The notes: generated from the letters alone by a model not told the origin. 64,000 bases of DNA from Aggregicoccus sp. 17bor-14 (GCF_009659535.1 NZ_VJZZ01000001.1:124001-188000), one strand, 5' to 3'. Counted from the first letter of the stretch, positions 26,495 through 39,208 are shown. Numbers and translations are program-made.

Positions 26495-27022
26495 TCAACC
26501 CTGGAGGACCTGGCCCATCCGGGTGTGCAGGGCGAGGATCTGCGGCTCGTGCGCGAGCAGCAGGGCCACCTGCTCCGGGCCGTAGCGCTGCTCGAGCTCC
26601 TGCAGGCTCTCTAGACGGGCGAGCTCCTCCTCCACCCTCGCCCGGCGCTCGGCCGCGCGGGGGCTGTCCTCGCCCTGGAGCTCGGCGTAGCGGGTGCGCA
26701 CCCGCTGCAGCGTCCAGCGTCGGCCTCCAAAGGCACGCAGCAGGGCGAGCCCCCGCTCGACCTCCTTCACCCCCAGGGCGCTGGCCTCGAGGCCCTTCGC
26801 GTGCGCCTCGGCGAGGGTCGCGGGCGCCGCCGCGCCGGGGCGTCCTTCCGCGTGAGCGAGGAAGGCCTCCTGGTAGCGCAGGAGCGCCCGGAGCCGGACC
26901 TCGTCGATGCCCGGGGACGCGAGCCGCAGCGTGCGCGAGTCGCCCGTGCCGGGCTCCTGGTGGAGCGGGACGAGCTCGGCCTCGGGGCCCGAGGCACTGG
27001 GATCGTCGAAGAGGTTGCCCAT
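26495..27022 (-). CDS. Hypothetical protein downstream of a VWA protein
   Basis: 175-residue, largely helical cytosolic protein that I do not recognise. The first 55 residues (MGNLFDDPSASGPEAELVPL onward) are probably disordered. The rest is helical with heptad-like charge patterns (ARVEEELARLESLQELEQRY), suggesting a coiled-coil or helical bundle. The ATG start has AAGGAG nine bases upstream, 14 bases after the stop of the VWA gene, so the two products are made together. I infer a partner or accessory of the VWA protein; no function can be given. Confidence 0.75.
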   Translation of the reverse strand: MGNLFDDPSASGPEAELVPLHQEPGTGDSRTLRLASPGIDEVRLRALLRYQEAFLAHAEGRPGAAAPATLAEAHAKGLEASALGVKEVERGLALLRAFGGRRWTLQRVRTRYAELQGEDSPRAAERRARVEEELARLESLQELEQRYGPEQVALLLAHEPQILALHTRMGQVLQG

Positions 27023-27036
27023 GGCGGCGGTCTCCT

Positions 27037-28434
27037 TCAGGCGGGGACGAGCTGGTCGGCCAGGCGCGCGAGATCGCCCACCGACTGGACGACCACCGCC
27101 TGGTGGCAGTGCTTGGAGTACGTCAGCATCTCGCTGTCGCCAACACCCCAGTTGCGCTCGGGCTCGGGGCAGATCCACAGCAGGCGCTTCGCCTTGCGCC
27201 GCAAGTCCTTGAGCGCCCAGGCGTTGGCCGCGTTGAAGTTGTTGCGCCCGTCCCCGATGACCATCACGGTGGTGCGCCGGGTGATGCTGCCCAGGTGGTC
27301 GCGGCTGAAGCTCGCGAGCGCGCGGCCGTAGTTGGAGTTGCTGGTGAGCGAGATGGCCTGGCCCGCGGTGGCGAGATCGATGGCCCGGTCCACGTCCAGG
27401 TCCTTGAAGTACTGCGTCACCTCGCCCACGTCCGAGACGAAGACGAAGGAGCGCACGCGCACGAAGAGGCTCTGCAGCGTGTGCATGAAGAGCATCATCA
27501 TCCGGCTCGCGTTGCGCACCGAGTCCGAGACGTCGCAGAGGATGACCACCTCGGGTCGCTCGGGCCGCCGCGCGCGGAACTGCGGCACCATGGGGATGCC
27601 GCCCCACGGCATGTTGCGCCGCAGGGTGCGCCGCACGTTGAGCGCGCCGCGGCGGCGCGAGCGCTGCTTTCGGATGAGCCGGCTCTTGAGCTTCTCCGCG
27701 AGCGTGCGCACGGCCGTCTCCATCTGGGCGACCTCGGCGGCGCTCAGCGTGTGCAGCGGCTTGTCCACTGAGCCGTCCCCGCTGCGCCGCACGCGCCCCT
27801 TCGCCTGGCGCTGCACCTCGCGGCGCGCCGCGTCCTCCACCTTGCGCATCGCCTCGGCGACCTGGCGGCTCACCACCTCCACGCCTTCCGCACTGAGCCC
27901 GCGCGCCTTGAGCTCGTCCTCGAAGCCCTTGAGCTCGCTGCGGGCGCGCTCCATGCCGGCGCCCGCGAGGAGGCGGCGGCTGTAGAAGCCCACCTGCAGC
28001 GTGCTCTCGAGGCCCGAGAGATCCAGCTGCAGGGTCGCCGCGCGGAAGATCTGCGCGAGCCGCGCGCGGTCTCCCTGCAGGAGCGCCTGCGTGAGCGGGC
28101 TCATCTCCGGCAGCAGCAGGTTCATCTGGTAGAGCAGCATCGTGAGGTTGTCGCCCTCGAGCAGCCCCTGCTCCTGCATCTGCTGGAACAGCGAGCGATC
28201 CAGAGCCTCGAAGGTCTGCGCCGCGCCGGAGAAGTAGAAGTCGAAGCAGCGATTGAAGACCTCCACGTCCAGCTCACGCTTGATGAGCGTGGTGCGCAGC
28301 ACGGCGCGGAACACGCCCTTCTCCTGCAGCCCCACCTCCGCGCTCGCGCGCAGCGCGTCCTGCACCTCGCTGGTGCTCACGCGCACGCCGTTCTGGCGCA
28401 GGACCTCGGAGAACTCGACGATGCGGGCGTCCAC
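27037..28434 (-). CDS. VWA domain-containing CoxE-like protein
   Basis: 465 residues. A helical N-terminal half (about 1-250) ends in a strongly basic segment (KLKSRLIRKQRSRRRGALN). The C-terminal half is a von Willebrand factor A-like domain with a MIDAS-type motif in LCDVSDSVRNASR (DxSxS with one substitution) and VMVIGDGRNNFNAANAWAL. This is the layout of CoxE/YehP-type proteins, which normally work with a MoxR-class AAA+ ATPase to insert metals or remodel complexes. No MoxR gene is adjacent. The GTG start has AGGGGA nearby. The rumA-like gene ends 17 bases upstream and a small helical protein follows. Confidence 0.88.
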   Translation of the reverse strand: MDARIVEFSEVLRQNGVRVSTSEVQDALRASAEVGLQEKGVFRAVLRTTLIKRELDVEVFNRCFDFYFSGAAQTFEALDRSLFQQMQEQGLLEGDNLTMLLYQMNLLLPEMSPLTQALLQGDRARLAQIFRAATLQLDLSGLESTLQVGFYSRRLLAGAGMERARSELKGFEDELKARGLSAEGVEVVSRQVAEAMRKVEDAARREVQRQAKGRVRRSGDGSVDKPLHTLSAAEVAQMETAVRTLAEKLKSRLIRKQRSRRRGALNVRRTLRRNMPWGGIPMVPQFRARRPERPEVVILCDVSDSVRNASRMMMLFMHTLQSLFVRVRSFVFVSDVGEVTQYFKDLDVDRAIDLATAGQAISLTSNSNYGRALASFSRDHLGSITRRTTVMVIGDGRNNFNAANAWALKDLRRKAKRLLWICPEPERNWGVGDSEMLTYSKHCHQAVVVQSVGDLARLADQLVPA

Positions 28435-28451
28435 GCGTGTCCCCTCTTCCC

Positions 28452-29756
28452 TCAGGCGCGCTCGAAGGAGAGCAGCGCCTCCACGTGGTGCGTCTGCGGG
28501 AACATGTCCAGGACCTGGAGGACCTGCGGCCGGTAGCCCGCCTGGGCGAGCTCGCCAGCGTCGCGCGCGAGCGAGGCCGGATCGCAGGCCACGTACACGA
28601 GCCGCTTCACGCCCAGCGCCTTGGCCCAGCGAGACAGGCCCGGCGCCCCCGTGCGCGGCGGGTCCGCGAGCAGCAGCTCGAACTGGGCCCCCTCGCGCAC
28701 CAGGCCGTCACAGGCCTTGCGCGCATCCGCCTGGATGAAGCGCACGTTGGCGACGCCGCCCTCGCGGGCGCTGCGCTGGGCGAGCTCCACCGAGACGCTG
28801 GAGGACTCCACCCCCAGCACCGAGGCCGCCGTCCCGGCGAGCGGGAAGGTGAAGTTGCCGTTGCCCGAGTAGAGCTCCAGCACCCGCTCGTGCGTGCGCG
28901 GAGCGAGCTCGGTGAGGGCCGACGCCACCAGGCCCAGGTTGGCCTCGGCGTGCGCCTGGCTGAAGGCATCCGGGCGCAGGAAGAGCGGCACCTCGGGGCG
29001 CAGCGGCTGCAGCGAGCGCAGCGTGGGCTTTCCCACGAGGCGCGGGGCGCCGGCCTGGGGACCCGGCACCAGCACCGCGCCCTCGAGCCGCAGCGCGCGC
29101 ACCGCTCCTTCCGCCACCTCCACGTGGCGCGCCGTGACCAGGCCCTTGAAGGTCACCGCGAAGGCGGCCTTGGTCCCTTCCGAGAGCAGGTGCAGCTCGT
29201 CCGCGTCCTTCGCGAGGGGCTTCAGCAGCGGGGCGAGCCGGCCCGGCAGCGCCGCGAGCGGCTCCGCGAGGGCGCCGCAGGTCTCCACCGGGACCCGCTC
29301 GTGGCTGCGCCGGCCGAAGTAGGTGGGCAGCCCTTGCGAGAAGTGGAGCACGGCGCGGCGGCGGTAGCCGGTATCGCGCGGGGCCACGAGCAGCGGGCGC
29401 ACGGTGAGCTGGGCGCGCGGGATGCGCCCCAGGTGCTCGAGCGCGGAGAGGACGATCTCCTGCTTCGCCTCGCGCTGGGCGGGCTCCGCGAGCTCGAGCC
29501 AGTCGCAGCCGCCGCACGCGGAGCTGAGCGCGCACCCGGAGAGGCGGCGCGAGGGGCTGGGGGCGACCACCTCGGCCAGGTGGCCGCGCAGCACCTTGCC
29601 CGCCTGCTCGAGCCGCGCGCGCACGCGCTCGCCCGGGAAGGCGCCGGTGACGAAGACGGTGCGCCCCTCGAAGAGGGCCACGCCCTCCCCCAGCTGGCCG
29701 AGGCGGTCGATGTGCAGCTCGACCGGCTGCTCTGGGAGGGGAAGTTCGAGAGCCAT
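28452..29756 (-). CDS. TrmA/RumA-type 23S rRNA or tRNA (uracil-5-)-methyltransferase
   Basis: SAM-dependent C5 methylation of a uridine in rRNA or tRNA. 434 residues. An N-terminal TRAM domain (about 8-62) precedes a 4Fe-4S-type Cys set (SGCALSSACGGCDWLE, plus Cys in VETCGAL). The Rossmann domain has ELYSGNGNFTFPLAG for SAM binding, ADPPRTGAPG, and the catalytic Cys in VYVACDPASLARDAGEL, where Ala-Cys-Asp replaces the commoner Ser-Cys-Asn. The start ATG 29756 has AAGG ten bases upstream. RlmD, RlmC or TrmA cannot be separated by eye, though the four-Cys cluster favours the RlmD/RumA side. Confidence 0.92.
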   Translation of the reverse strand: MALELPLPEQPVELHIDRLGQLGEGVALFEGRTVFVTGAFPGERVRARLEQAGKVLRGHLAEVVAPSPSRRLSGCALSSACGGCDWLELAEPAQREAKQEIVLSALEHLGRIPRAQLTVRPLLVAPRDTGYRRRAVLHFSQGLPTYFGRRSHERVPVETCGALAEPLAALPGRLAPLLKPLAKDADELHLLSEGTKAAFAVTFKGLVTARHVEVAEGAVRALRLEGAVLVPGPQAGAPRLVGKPTLRSLQPLRPEVPLFLRPDAFSQAHAEANLGLVASALTELAPRTHERVLELYSGNGNFTFPLAGTAASVLGVESSSVSVELAQRSAREGGVANVRFIQADARKACDGLVREGAQFELLLADPPRTGAPGLSRWAKALGVKRLVYVACDPASLARDAGELAQAGYRPQVLQVLDMFPQTHHVEALLSFERA

Positions 29757-29781
29757 GGGGGTACGGCCTTGGATGCAGCGC

Positions 29782-30189
29782 CTAGCGCTTTGCTTCGCTC
29801 TGCGCAGAGCCGCCGGACAGCTCCGGCAGCTCCTGGCGCAGGCGGGTGACGAAGCGCTCGATGCGCGAGCGCCTGTCCTCGTCAACGTTCACGAACTCGA
29901 TGCCCATCCCCGCGCCCTGGTGCTGCGCGTTGTCCGCGCCGCTCACCCGGGCCACCCTCCCCTCCACCTCGAAGGGGGTGGGCGCGTCCGGGAGGCTGAG
30001 CACGAGCTCCAGGGGGCTGCCCACGGGCAGCGGAGTGGAGGTGTTGATGAACAGGCCGGAGCCCGAGAGGTTCACCGCCCAGTGGCTGGCGAAGCTGGCG
30101 CCGCCCGGGCTGCGGTAGGCCACCAGCAGCTCGTGCTGCAGGCGGCTGCCGCGCCGCTGCGGCGGGGAGGACTCGACCTTGTCCGTCAT
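29782..30189 (-). CDS. Stand-alone PilZ domain protein
   Basis: 135 residues, nearly all PilZ domain. Both c-di-GMP signature motifs are visible: RRGSR (RxxxR) near residue 12 and NLSGSG (NxSxxG) near residue 40, followed by the beta-barrel core (VEGRVARVSGADN, GMGIEFVNVDEDRR). I therefore expect c-di-GMP binding, in contrast to the fused PilZ at 21340. The ATG has GGAG eight bases upstream. It is the first gene of a likely operon with the RNA methyltransferase, 25 bases away. An 11-bp hairpin separates it from the CoA-transferase genes. Confidence 0.88.
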   Translation of the reverse strand: MTDKVESSPPQRRGSRLQHELLVAYRSPGGASFASHWAVNLSGSGLFINTSTPLPVGSPLELVLSLPDAPTPFEVEGRVARVSGADNAQHQGAGMGIEFVNVDEDRRSRIERFVTRLRQELPELSGGSAQSEAKR

Positions 30190-30204
30190 GGGCTCGGCTC
30201 CAGG

Positions 30205-30231
30205 GTCCCGGGTGATGCGCTCACCCGGGAC
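30205..30231 (-). terminator. Perfect 11-bp GC hairpin after the CoA-transferase operon
   Basis: Arms 30205-30215 and 30221-30231 are perfectly complementary with a 5-base loop, starting 12 bases after the CoA-transferase B stop (minus strand) and ending 16 bases before the PilZ start codon. There is no U-tract. Position favours a terminator; it could also be an operator for the PilZ operon. Confidence 0.5.
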
Positions 30232-30242
30232 TCTAGCAGAGC

Positions 30243-30899
<657 letters not shown>

Positions 30900-30903
30900 G
30901 GTG

Positions 30904-31602
30904 TCAGGCCTGCTTGCGGACGGTGCGCCGCTCGATCCACTTCTGGAGGTTCTTACCGACGACGATCCGCTTCACGAAGATGCTCGGGATGTGGATCTGA
31001 TCGGGCTCGATCTCGCCGGGCTCCACCAGCTGCTCGCACTCGACGATGGTGGTCTTCGCGGCCATGCACATCATGGGGGCGAAGTTGCGCGCGGTCTTGC
31101 GGAACACGAGGTTGCCGTAGCGGTCCGCCTTCCACGCGTGCACGATCGCGAAGTCCGCCTTGAGCGGCGTCTCGAGCACGTGCAGGCGCCCGTCGATCAT
31201 GCGCGTCTCCTTGCCCTCGGAGACCTGGGTGCCGGCGCCGGTGGGCGTGAAGAAGCCCGCGATCCCGCAGCCGCCTGCGCGGATGCGCTCCGCGAGCGTG
31301 CCCTGCGGGTTGAGCTCCACCTGCAGCTCGCCGCTGAGGAACTGGCGCTCGAACTCCTTGTTCTCGCCCACGTAGCTGCTGACCATCTTCTTCACCTGCT
31401 TCGCCTTGAGCAGGACGCCGAGGCCCAGCTCCGTGGTTCCGCAGTTGTTGGAGATGATGGTCAGCCCCTTGATCCCCTTGCGGTGGATCGCCTCGATGAG
31501 GTTCTCGGGGTTGCCACACAGGCCGAAGCCGCTGCTCATCAGCACGGCGCCGTCCGGAATGTCGCGGACTGCCTCGTCCGCGTTCGCCACGACCTTGTCC
31601 AT
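30904..31602 (-). CDS. 3-oxoacid CoA-transferase subunit A
   Basis: Alpha subunit of the same transferase. 232 residues, with the glycine-rich [17 protein letters not shown] near the N-terminus, [16 protein letters not shown], and [19 protein letters not shown]. The start is placed at ATG 31602 ([12 protein letters not shown]) because GGAGG stands just upstream; the longer frame from 31632 would add only a Gly/Pro-rich leader. It lies between the thiolase gene (79-base gap with a hairpin) and subunit B. Confidence 0.95.
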   Translation of the reverse strand: MDKVVANADEAVRDIPDGAVLMSSGFGLCGNPENLIEAIHRKGIKGLTIISNNCGTTELGLGVLLKAKQVKKMVSSYVGENKEFERQFLSGELQVELNPQGTLAERIRAGGCGIAGFFTPTGAGTQVSEGKETRMIDGRLHVLETPLKADFAIVHAWKADRYGNLVFRKTARNFAPMMCMAAKTTIVECEQLVEPGEIEPDQIHIPSIFVKRIVVGKNLQKWIERRTVRKQA

Positions 31603-31633
31603 CGCCCCTCCTGCTCCAGGTGAAGGGGGCATC

Positions 31634-31662
31634 AGGGAGCCCGGACTTGCGCCAGGCTCCCT
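31634..31662 (-). other. 8-bp perfect stem-loop between thiolase and CoA-transferase A genes
   Basis: Arms 31634-31641 and 31655-31662 pair perfectly with a 13-base loop. It lies inside the presumed thl-scoA-scoB operon, 19 bases after the thiolase stop. It may be an RNA-stability or processing element, or a partial terminator that tunes the ratio of thiolase to transferase. Role inferred only. Confidence 0.4.
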
Positions 31663-31681
31663 CGCGCCCCGAAGGATTGCT

Positions 31682-32863
<1,182 letters not shown>

Positions 32864-32931
32864 GGAAGAGGTCTCCTGAGAGAGGGTGGGAAGCCGCCGC
32901 GGGCGGGCCTTCCAAAGTAGTAACGGCCGCC

Positions 32932-32961
32932 CTTAAACACCGCGCCTTCGGAGGGGGTCAA
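32932..32961 (-). promoter_or_regulatory. Predicted promoter of the thiolase/CoA-transferase operon
   Basis: On the minus strand, TTGACC (32961-32956), 18 bases, TTTAAG (32937-32932; 4 of 6). The leader to the thiolase ATG would be about 60 bases. It stands just after the rpsA terminator. Confidence 0.58.
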
Positions 32962-32997
32962 GCACTGTAGGTGTGGCTGCGTCCCAGAAAGCACGAA

Positions 32998-33025
32998 AGC
33001 CGGGCTCCCTCGCGGGAACCCGGCT
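32998..33025 (-). terminator. Intrinsic-type terminator after rpsA
   Basis: Minus-strand hairpin with a 7-bp outer stem (33025-33019 with 33004-32998), an inner 3-bp GC stem and one internal mismatch. It is followed by TTTCGTGCTTTC, 30 bases after the rpsA stop. The interrupted T-run makes it one of the better terminators of the window. Confidence 0.7.
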
Positions 33026-33054
33026 CCGTGTGACTGGTTACGACGTCAGGGCGA

Positions 33055-34770
<1,716 letters not shown>

Positions 34771-34883
34771 GTGGTTGGGAATCCTTTGCTGCGGTACAGC
34801 TGCCCAATTGTGAGAGGCGACGGTGGACCCGCAGGGCGTGTCGGGAGCCGTGGTGTTCCCCACTGTGGGGAGGGAAGGCGCGC

Positions 34884-34913
34884 ACCCTAGACACCGGAGT
34901 TTCCGGCAGTCAA
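34884..34913 (-). promoter_or_regulatory. Predicted rpsA promoter
   Basis: On the minus strand, TTGACT (34913-34908), 18 bases, TAGGGT (34889-34884; 3 of 6). It lies about 114 bases before the rpsA ATG and implies a leader of about 105 bases. Confidence 0.55.
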
Positions 34914-35066
34914 GGGAGGTCGCCAGAGGTGTGTCAGTAGGAGCTAACGCAGGGCGTAGTCGGCTGCCATCCCGGTGAGCTGCTGGGCCCCTCGCTCAGC
35001 GAGCGGGGGGACTGGGGGGGCGCCAGGTCCTTCCAGCCTGCGTCCTGGGATCAGAACGCGCGAGGT

Positions 35067-35083
35067 GGGGAAGTCTCTTCCCC
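35067..35083 (-). terminator. 7-bp hairpin immediately after an acyl-CoA dehydrogenase gene
   Basis: Perfect stem 35067-35073 with 35077-35083, loop of three, 7 bases after the stop codon on the minus strand. No U-tract. It is a likely 3' end of the two-ACAD operon. Confidence 0.45.
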
Positions 35084-35090
35084 CGCCCCG

Positions 35091-36236
35091 TCACCCCAGG
35101 AGCTTGATCGTCTCGCGGGCGATCACGATGCGCTGCACCTCGCTCGTGCCCTCGTAGATGGTCTGCACGCGCGCGTCGCGCAGGTAGCGCTCGACGGGGA
35201 ACTCGTCGATGTAGCCGTAGCCGCCGAGGATCTGCACCGCCTTGTCGCAGACCCGGTTGCTCGTCTCGCTGGCGAAGAGCTTCGCCATGGAGGCCTCGCG
35301 GCTGAACGGGGCGCCCTGCTCCTTGAGCACCGCGGCGCGGTAGGTGAGCAGCTCCGCGGCGCGCAGCTGCACGGCCATGTCCGCCATCATGAAGCGCAGG
35401 CCCTGGAACTCGGCGATGGCCTGCCCGAACGCCTTGCGCTCCTTGGAGTAGCGCACCGCGGAGTCCAGCGCCGCGCGGCCCACGCCGCAGGCCTGCGAGG
35501 CGATGCCGATGCGCCCGCCGTCCAGCGCGATCATGGCGAGCTTGAAGCCCTCGCCCTCCTTGCCCAGGAGGTTCTCGAGCGGGATCTCGCAGTCCTCGAA
35601 GGTGAGCCCCACCGTGTTGGACGCACGCAGGCCCATCTTGTCCTCGTGCTTGCCCACGAGCAGGCCCTTCGTGCCGCCCTCCACGATGAAGGCGGAGAGG
35701 CCGCGGTTGCCCTCGCCGCCCGTGCGCGCCCACACCACCATCACGCCCGCGTGGGCGCCGGAGGTAATCCACTGCTTGGAGCCGTTGATGACCCAGCTGT
35801 TGCCGCGGCGCTTCGCCGTGGTGTGCATGGCGCCGGGGTCCGAGCCCGCGTGCGGCTCGCTCAGCGCGAAGGCCCCCACGATGGCCTCGCCGGAGGTGAG
35901 GCGCGGCAGGTACTTCTCGCGCTGGGCCTCGGTGCCGAACTTGTAGATGAGCTCGGCGCACATGTTGGTCACGGCCATGCCCACCGCGGTGGAGGCGCAG
36001 GCGGCCGAGACCTCCATCATCGCGAGCGCGTACGAGACGACGCCCGCTTCCGCCCCGCCGTACTGCGCGGGGATGTTCACGCCCAGCAGGCCCAGCTGCG
36101 CGAGCTCGGTGTAGAGCTCGCGGGGGAACCGCTCGTTGCGGTCGCGCTCCCGCGCGCCGGGCGCGATGCGCTCGCGGGAGATCTTGCGCGCGGTGTCGCG
36201 GATGAGCGTCTGGGTCTCGGTGAGCTCGAAGTTCAC
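35091..36236 (-). CDS. Acyl-CoA dehydrogenase (short-chain/butyryl-type)
   Basis: 381-residue FAD enzyme oxidising an acyl-CoA to the 2-enoyl-CoA. Motifs: [70 protein letters not shown] and the catalytic-Glu segment TIYEGTSEVQRIVIA. The GTG start gives MNFELTETQTLIRD, and 11 bases separate it from the preceding tail-protein gene. It is the third gene of an operon whose first gene encodes a paralogue with the same overall motifs. Two linked paralogues suggest different chain-length or branched substrates. Confidence 0.94.
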   Translation of the reverse strand: MNFELTETQTLIRDTARKISRERIAPGARERDRNERFPRELYTELAQLGLLGVNIPAQYGGAEAGVVSYALAMMEVSAACASTAVGMAVTNMCAELIYKFGTEAQREKYLPRLTSGEAIVGAFALSEPHAGSDPGAMHTTAKRRGNSWVINGSKQWITSGAHAGVMVVWARTGGEGNRGLSAFIVEGGTKGLLVGKHEDKMGLRASNTVGLTFEDCEIPLENLLGKEGEGFKLAMIALDGGRIGIASQACGVGRAALDSAVRYSKERKAFGQAIAEFQGLRFMMADMAVQLRAAELLTYRAAVLKEQGAPFSREASMAKLFASETSNRVCDKAVQILGGYGYIDEFPVERYLRDARVQTIYEGTSEVQRIVIARETIKLLG

Positions 36237-36247
36237 GGCGCGTGCCC

Positions 36248-36700
36248 CTACTTGATGGCCTTGAGGTTGAACGGGTACTCGATGGGGTGGTCGCGCTTGT
36301 CGTCGGGCTTGGGGAAGCTCATCGCGGTGAGCACGCCCACCACGCACTCCTTGAGCCCGGCGTCGCGCAGCGCCGGGGCGGTGCCCTTGTTGAGCACCTT
36401 CGCCCCCTTCACCAGGCCCGCGGCCGTGATGGTGAAGGAGGTCATCAGCTTGCCCTCGGGCGCGTGCTTGCCCTTGTTGGAGAGCCACTCCTCGTAGCAG
36501 TCCTGGATCTCGTCCGAGTGGTGGCCCACCACCTGGCGGATGGAGTCCGGGGTGAAGGGCATGTGCTCCACGTCGAGCGGCGCCTTGGCAGGCGCCTTCT
36601 TCGGCGCCTGGGCGGGAGCCGCGGCGGGCGTGCCCCCGTCCTGGGCGAGCGCGGGGACGGCGAGGAGCAGGGCTGCGGCGAGGAGGGTCTTCGTCTTCAT
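36248..36700 (-). CDS. Exported AgmX/PglI C-terminal-domain (TonB-C-like) protein
   Basis: 150 residues: signal peptide (cleavage near ALA-QDG), an Ala/Pro/Lys-rich linker (about 22-45), then a compact domain. Its pattern VVGHHSDEIQDCYEEWL, GKLMTSFTITAAGLVKGAKV, LKECVVGVLTAMSFPKPDD matches the C-terminal domain seen in myxobacterial AgmX/PglI gliding-motility proteins, with the two Cys expected to form a disulfide. The domain resembles TonB-C. Here it is free of the usual N-terminal modules. ATG 36700 is chosen, with GGGAG seven bases upstream. It is oddly placed between two acyl-CoA dehydrogenase genes (gaps 16 and 11 bases). Confidence 0.85.
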   Translation of the reverse strand: MKTKTLLAAALLLAVPALAQDGGTPAAAPAQAPKKAPAKAPLDVEHMPFTPDSIRQVVGHHSDEIQDCYEEWLSNKGKHAPEGKLMTSFTITAAGLVKGAKVLNKGTAPALRDAGLKECVVGVLTAMSFPKPDDKRDHPIEYPFNLKAIK

Positions 36701-36716
36701 CAAGGGGCTCCCGGGG

Positions 36717-37859
<1,143 letters not shown>

Positions 37860-37927
37860 GGCACTCCCGTTGGTAGAAACGTGGAGTCCATCCTATTCGC
37901 GCCGAGGGGGACGTACAGCGAGACTGT

Positions 37928-37952
37928 CAACCGGGGCGGAGAGCCCCGGTTG
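37928..37952 (-). terminator. Perfect 10-bp GC hairpin between the hypothetical membrane gene and the ACAD operon
   Basis: Arms 37928-37937 and 37943-37952, loop of five, 9 bases after the stop of the upstream minus-strand gene and 69 bases before the ACAD start. No U-tract. The end of the stem overlaps a perfect TTGACA (37930-37925, minus strand). Confidence 0.5.
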
Positions 37953-37961
37953 CCATGCCTA

Positions 37962-38579
37962 TTAGAGAACGAGCACCCGCGAGGCCGCCCAGGACAGCAG
38001 CCCGAAGAGCGCGAGCGCCAGCGAGGCCGCCGTGCCCGGCGCCGCCGCGAGACCCGCCACGGCGCACACGGCGCTCGCGCGGAAGAGGCTGCGGCCGAGG
38101 TGGCGCAGCACCCGGAACCGCTCGTGCCGAGCGAGCGCAGAGGGCTCGCGGGGCAGCGCCCCGAGGTCCTGCCGAGGCGCCTCGTGCGCGGCGCTGAGCA
38201 GGCCGTGGGCGAGCGCGAGCAGCAGCAGGGCGAAGAGCCCGGAGGCGAGCGCGGGGCCGAGGAAGAGGCCCGCGAGGAGGATGGCCCCCACCCCACCGCC
38301 CGCGTACTTGAGGCGGCGGCGCGCGCCGCGCTCCAGCGCCGGCCCCAGCCACGCGGACTCGGCCGCCCGGAGCGTCCCCACGCCCTCCTCCGCGCAGTGA
38401 TCCGAGCGGTGGACGTACCCCCACTCGCCCCAGGCCATCAGGGCGTCGCGGGACAGGGTGAGACCGATGGACGGCGCAGCGCGAGCGGGGCGTCGGAAGA
38501 GTCGGACCAAGGTGGCTCCGAGTGTACGGGAGCCGACGGGGCTCGCGAACTCCCTGGAGACTGCCCGCCTGGAGAGCAA
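37962..38579 (-). CDS. Hypothetical membrane protein
   Basis: 205 residues as drawn from a TTG at 38579; ATG at 38438 (MAWGEWGYVHRSDHCAE) is a reasonable alternative that gives 158 residues. Two hydrophobic regions are clear, about residues 94-127 (one or two helices) and 168-205 (one or two helices), with a charged loop between. I know no family. The gene lies 10 bases downstream of an exported hypothetical protein gene on the same strand. Coding support is moderate: the ORF is uninterrupted, the hydrophobicity pattern is protein-like, and no better ORF competes. Confidence 0.55.
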   Translation of the reverse strand: MLSRRAVSREFASPVGSRTLGATLVRLFRRPARAAPSIGLTLSRDALMAWGEWGYVHRSDHCAEEGVGTLRAAESAWLGPALERGARRRLKYAGGGVGAILLAGLFLGPALASGLFALLLLALAHGLLSAAHEAPRQDLGALPREPSALARHERFRVLRHLGRSLFRASAVCAVAGLAAAPGTAASLALALFGLLSWAASRVLVL

Positions 38580-38589
38580 GCGAGCAGGC

Positions 38590-39180
38590 TCAGTCCTCGT
38601 CCTTCGGGTTCACGTTCATCGGCGAGCCGAAGAACATGCGCAGCGGGACGGTGACGTCGAAGCTCAGGTCGTTGCGCGGGCCCTGGTCCGTCCAGGTGCG
38701 GCGCAGGACGAGCGACAGGGTCCAGGGCTGCGTCGTGCGGTGGCGCTCGATGAGATCGTAGGTGAGCCCCAGGCCCGCGACGCCGCCCTTCCCGTCCGTG
38801 CCCCACAGCCCCGCGCCCTCCACGAGCACGCCGAAGAGGTGCTTGTCCGGAAAGGCGTAGAGGCGCGCGCCGGCGAGCAGGCGCCCCTCGCGCTCGGGGC
38901 CCAGGCGCAGCTGCGGCTCCACGAAGGGCGAGGCGACGAGCGTAGGGCCCGGGATGTCCAAGGGCGGCGTGGCCCAGGGGTGCACGGGCCACGAGAGGAC
39001 CGCGCGCCGGGCAGGGCCCCACTCGTAGCGCAGGTCCGGGATCAGCGGCTCGAGGAAGCAGAGCGTGTAGAGGCACAGCGTGCGCTTCCAGGAGACGAGC
39101 GGCGGCGCGCGCGGCCGGGTGTCCTCGGCGTGGGCCGCGGCTGTCAGCAGGAGCAGGACGAGGGCGACGGGTCGGGTCAT
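38590..39180 (-). CDS. Exported hypothetical protein
   Basis: 196 residues with a signal peptide (MTRPVALVLLLLTAAAHA, cleavage about residue 18). The mature part is rich in aromatic residues and alternating hydrophobic strands (PTLVASPFVEPQLRLGPE, LLAGARLYAFPDKHLFGVLV, WTLSLVLRRTWTDQGPRNDL), which suggests a small outer-membrane beta-barrel, though the C-terminus is not the usual aromatic residue. The start is placed at ATG 39180; the longer frame reads through the REP-like repeat. It forms a likely two-gene unit with the next membrane protein gene. Confidence 0.65.
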   Translation of the reverse strand: MTRPVALVLLLLTAAAHAEDTRPRAPPLVSWKRTLCLYTLCFLEPLIPDLRYEWGPARRAVLSWPVHPWATPPLDIPGPTLVASPFVEPQLRLGPEREGRLLAGARLYAFPDKHLFGVLVEGAGLWGTDGKGGVAGLGLTYDLIERHRTTQPWTLSLVLRRTWTDQGPRNDLSFDVTVPLRMFFGSPMNVNPKDED

Positions 39181-39208
39181 CCTGTGCCTCGGGTGGGGAA
39201 GCGCACTT

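Larger units (their letters stand above)
34771..35090 (-). other. 320-bp intergenic region: rpsA leader and promoter, plus 3' region of an ACAD gene
   Basis: Gene-free stretch. From the ACAD end (35091) it holds a 7-bp perfect hairpin (35067-35073 with 35077-35083, 3-base loop), a second imperfect GC hairpin near 34990-35010, the rpsA promoter (34884-34913), and a leader of about 105 bases. The leader contains a near-palindrome CCCACTGTGGG at about 34859-34869. The long structured leader would suit autoregulation of S1, which is known in other bacteria, but this is inference. Confidence 0.6.
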
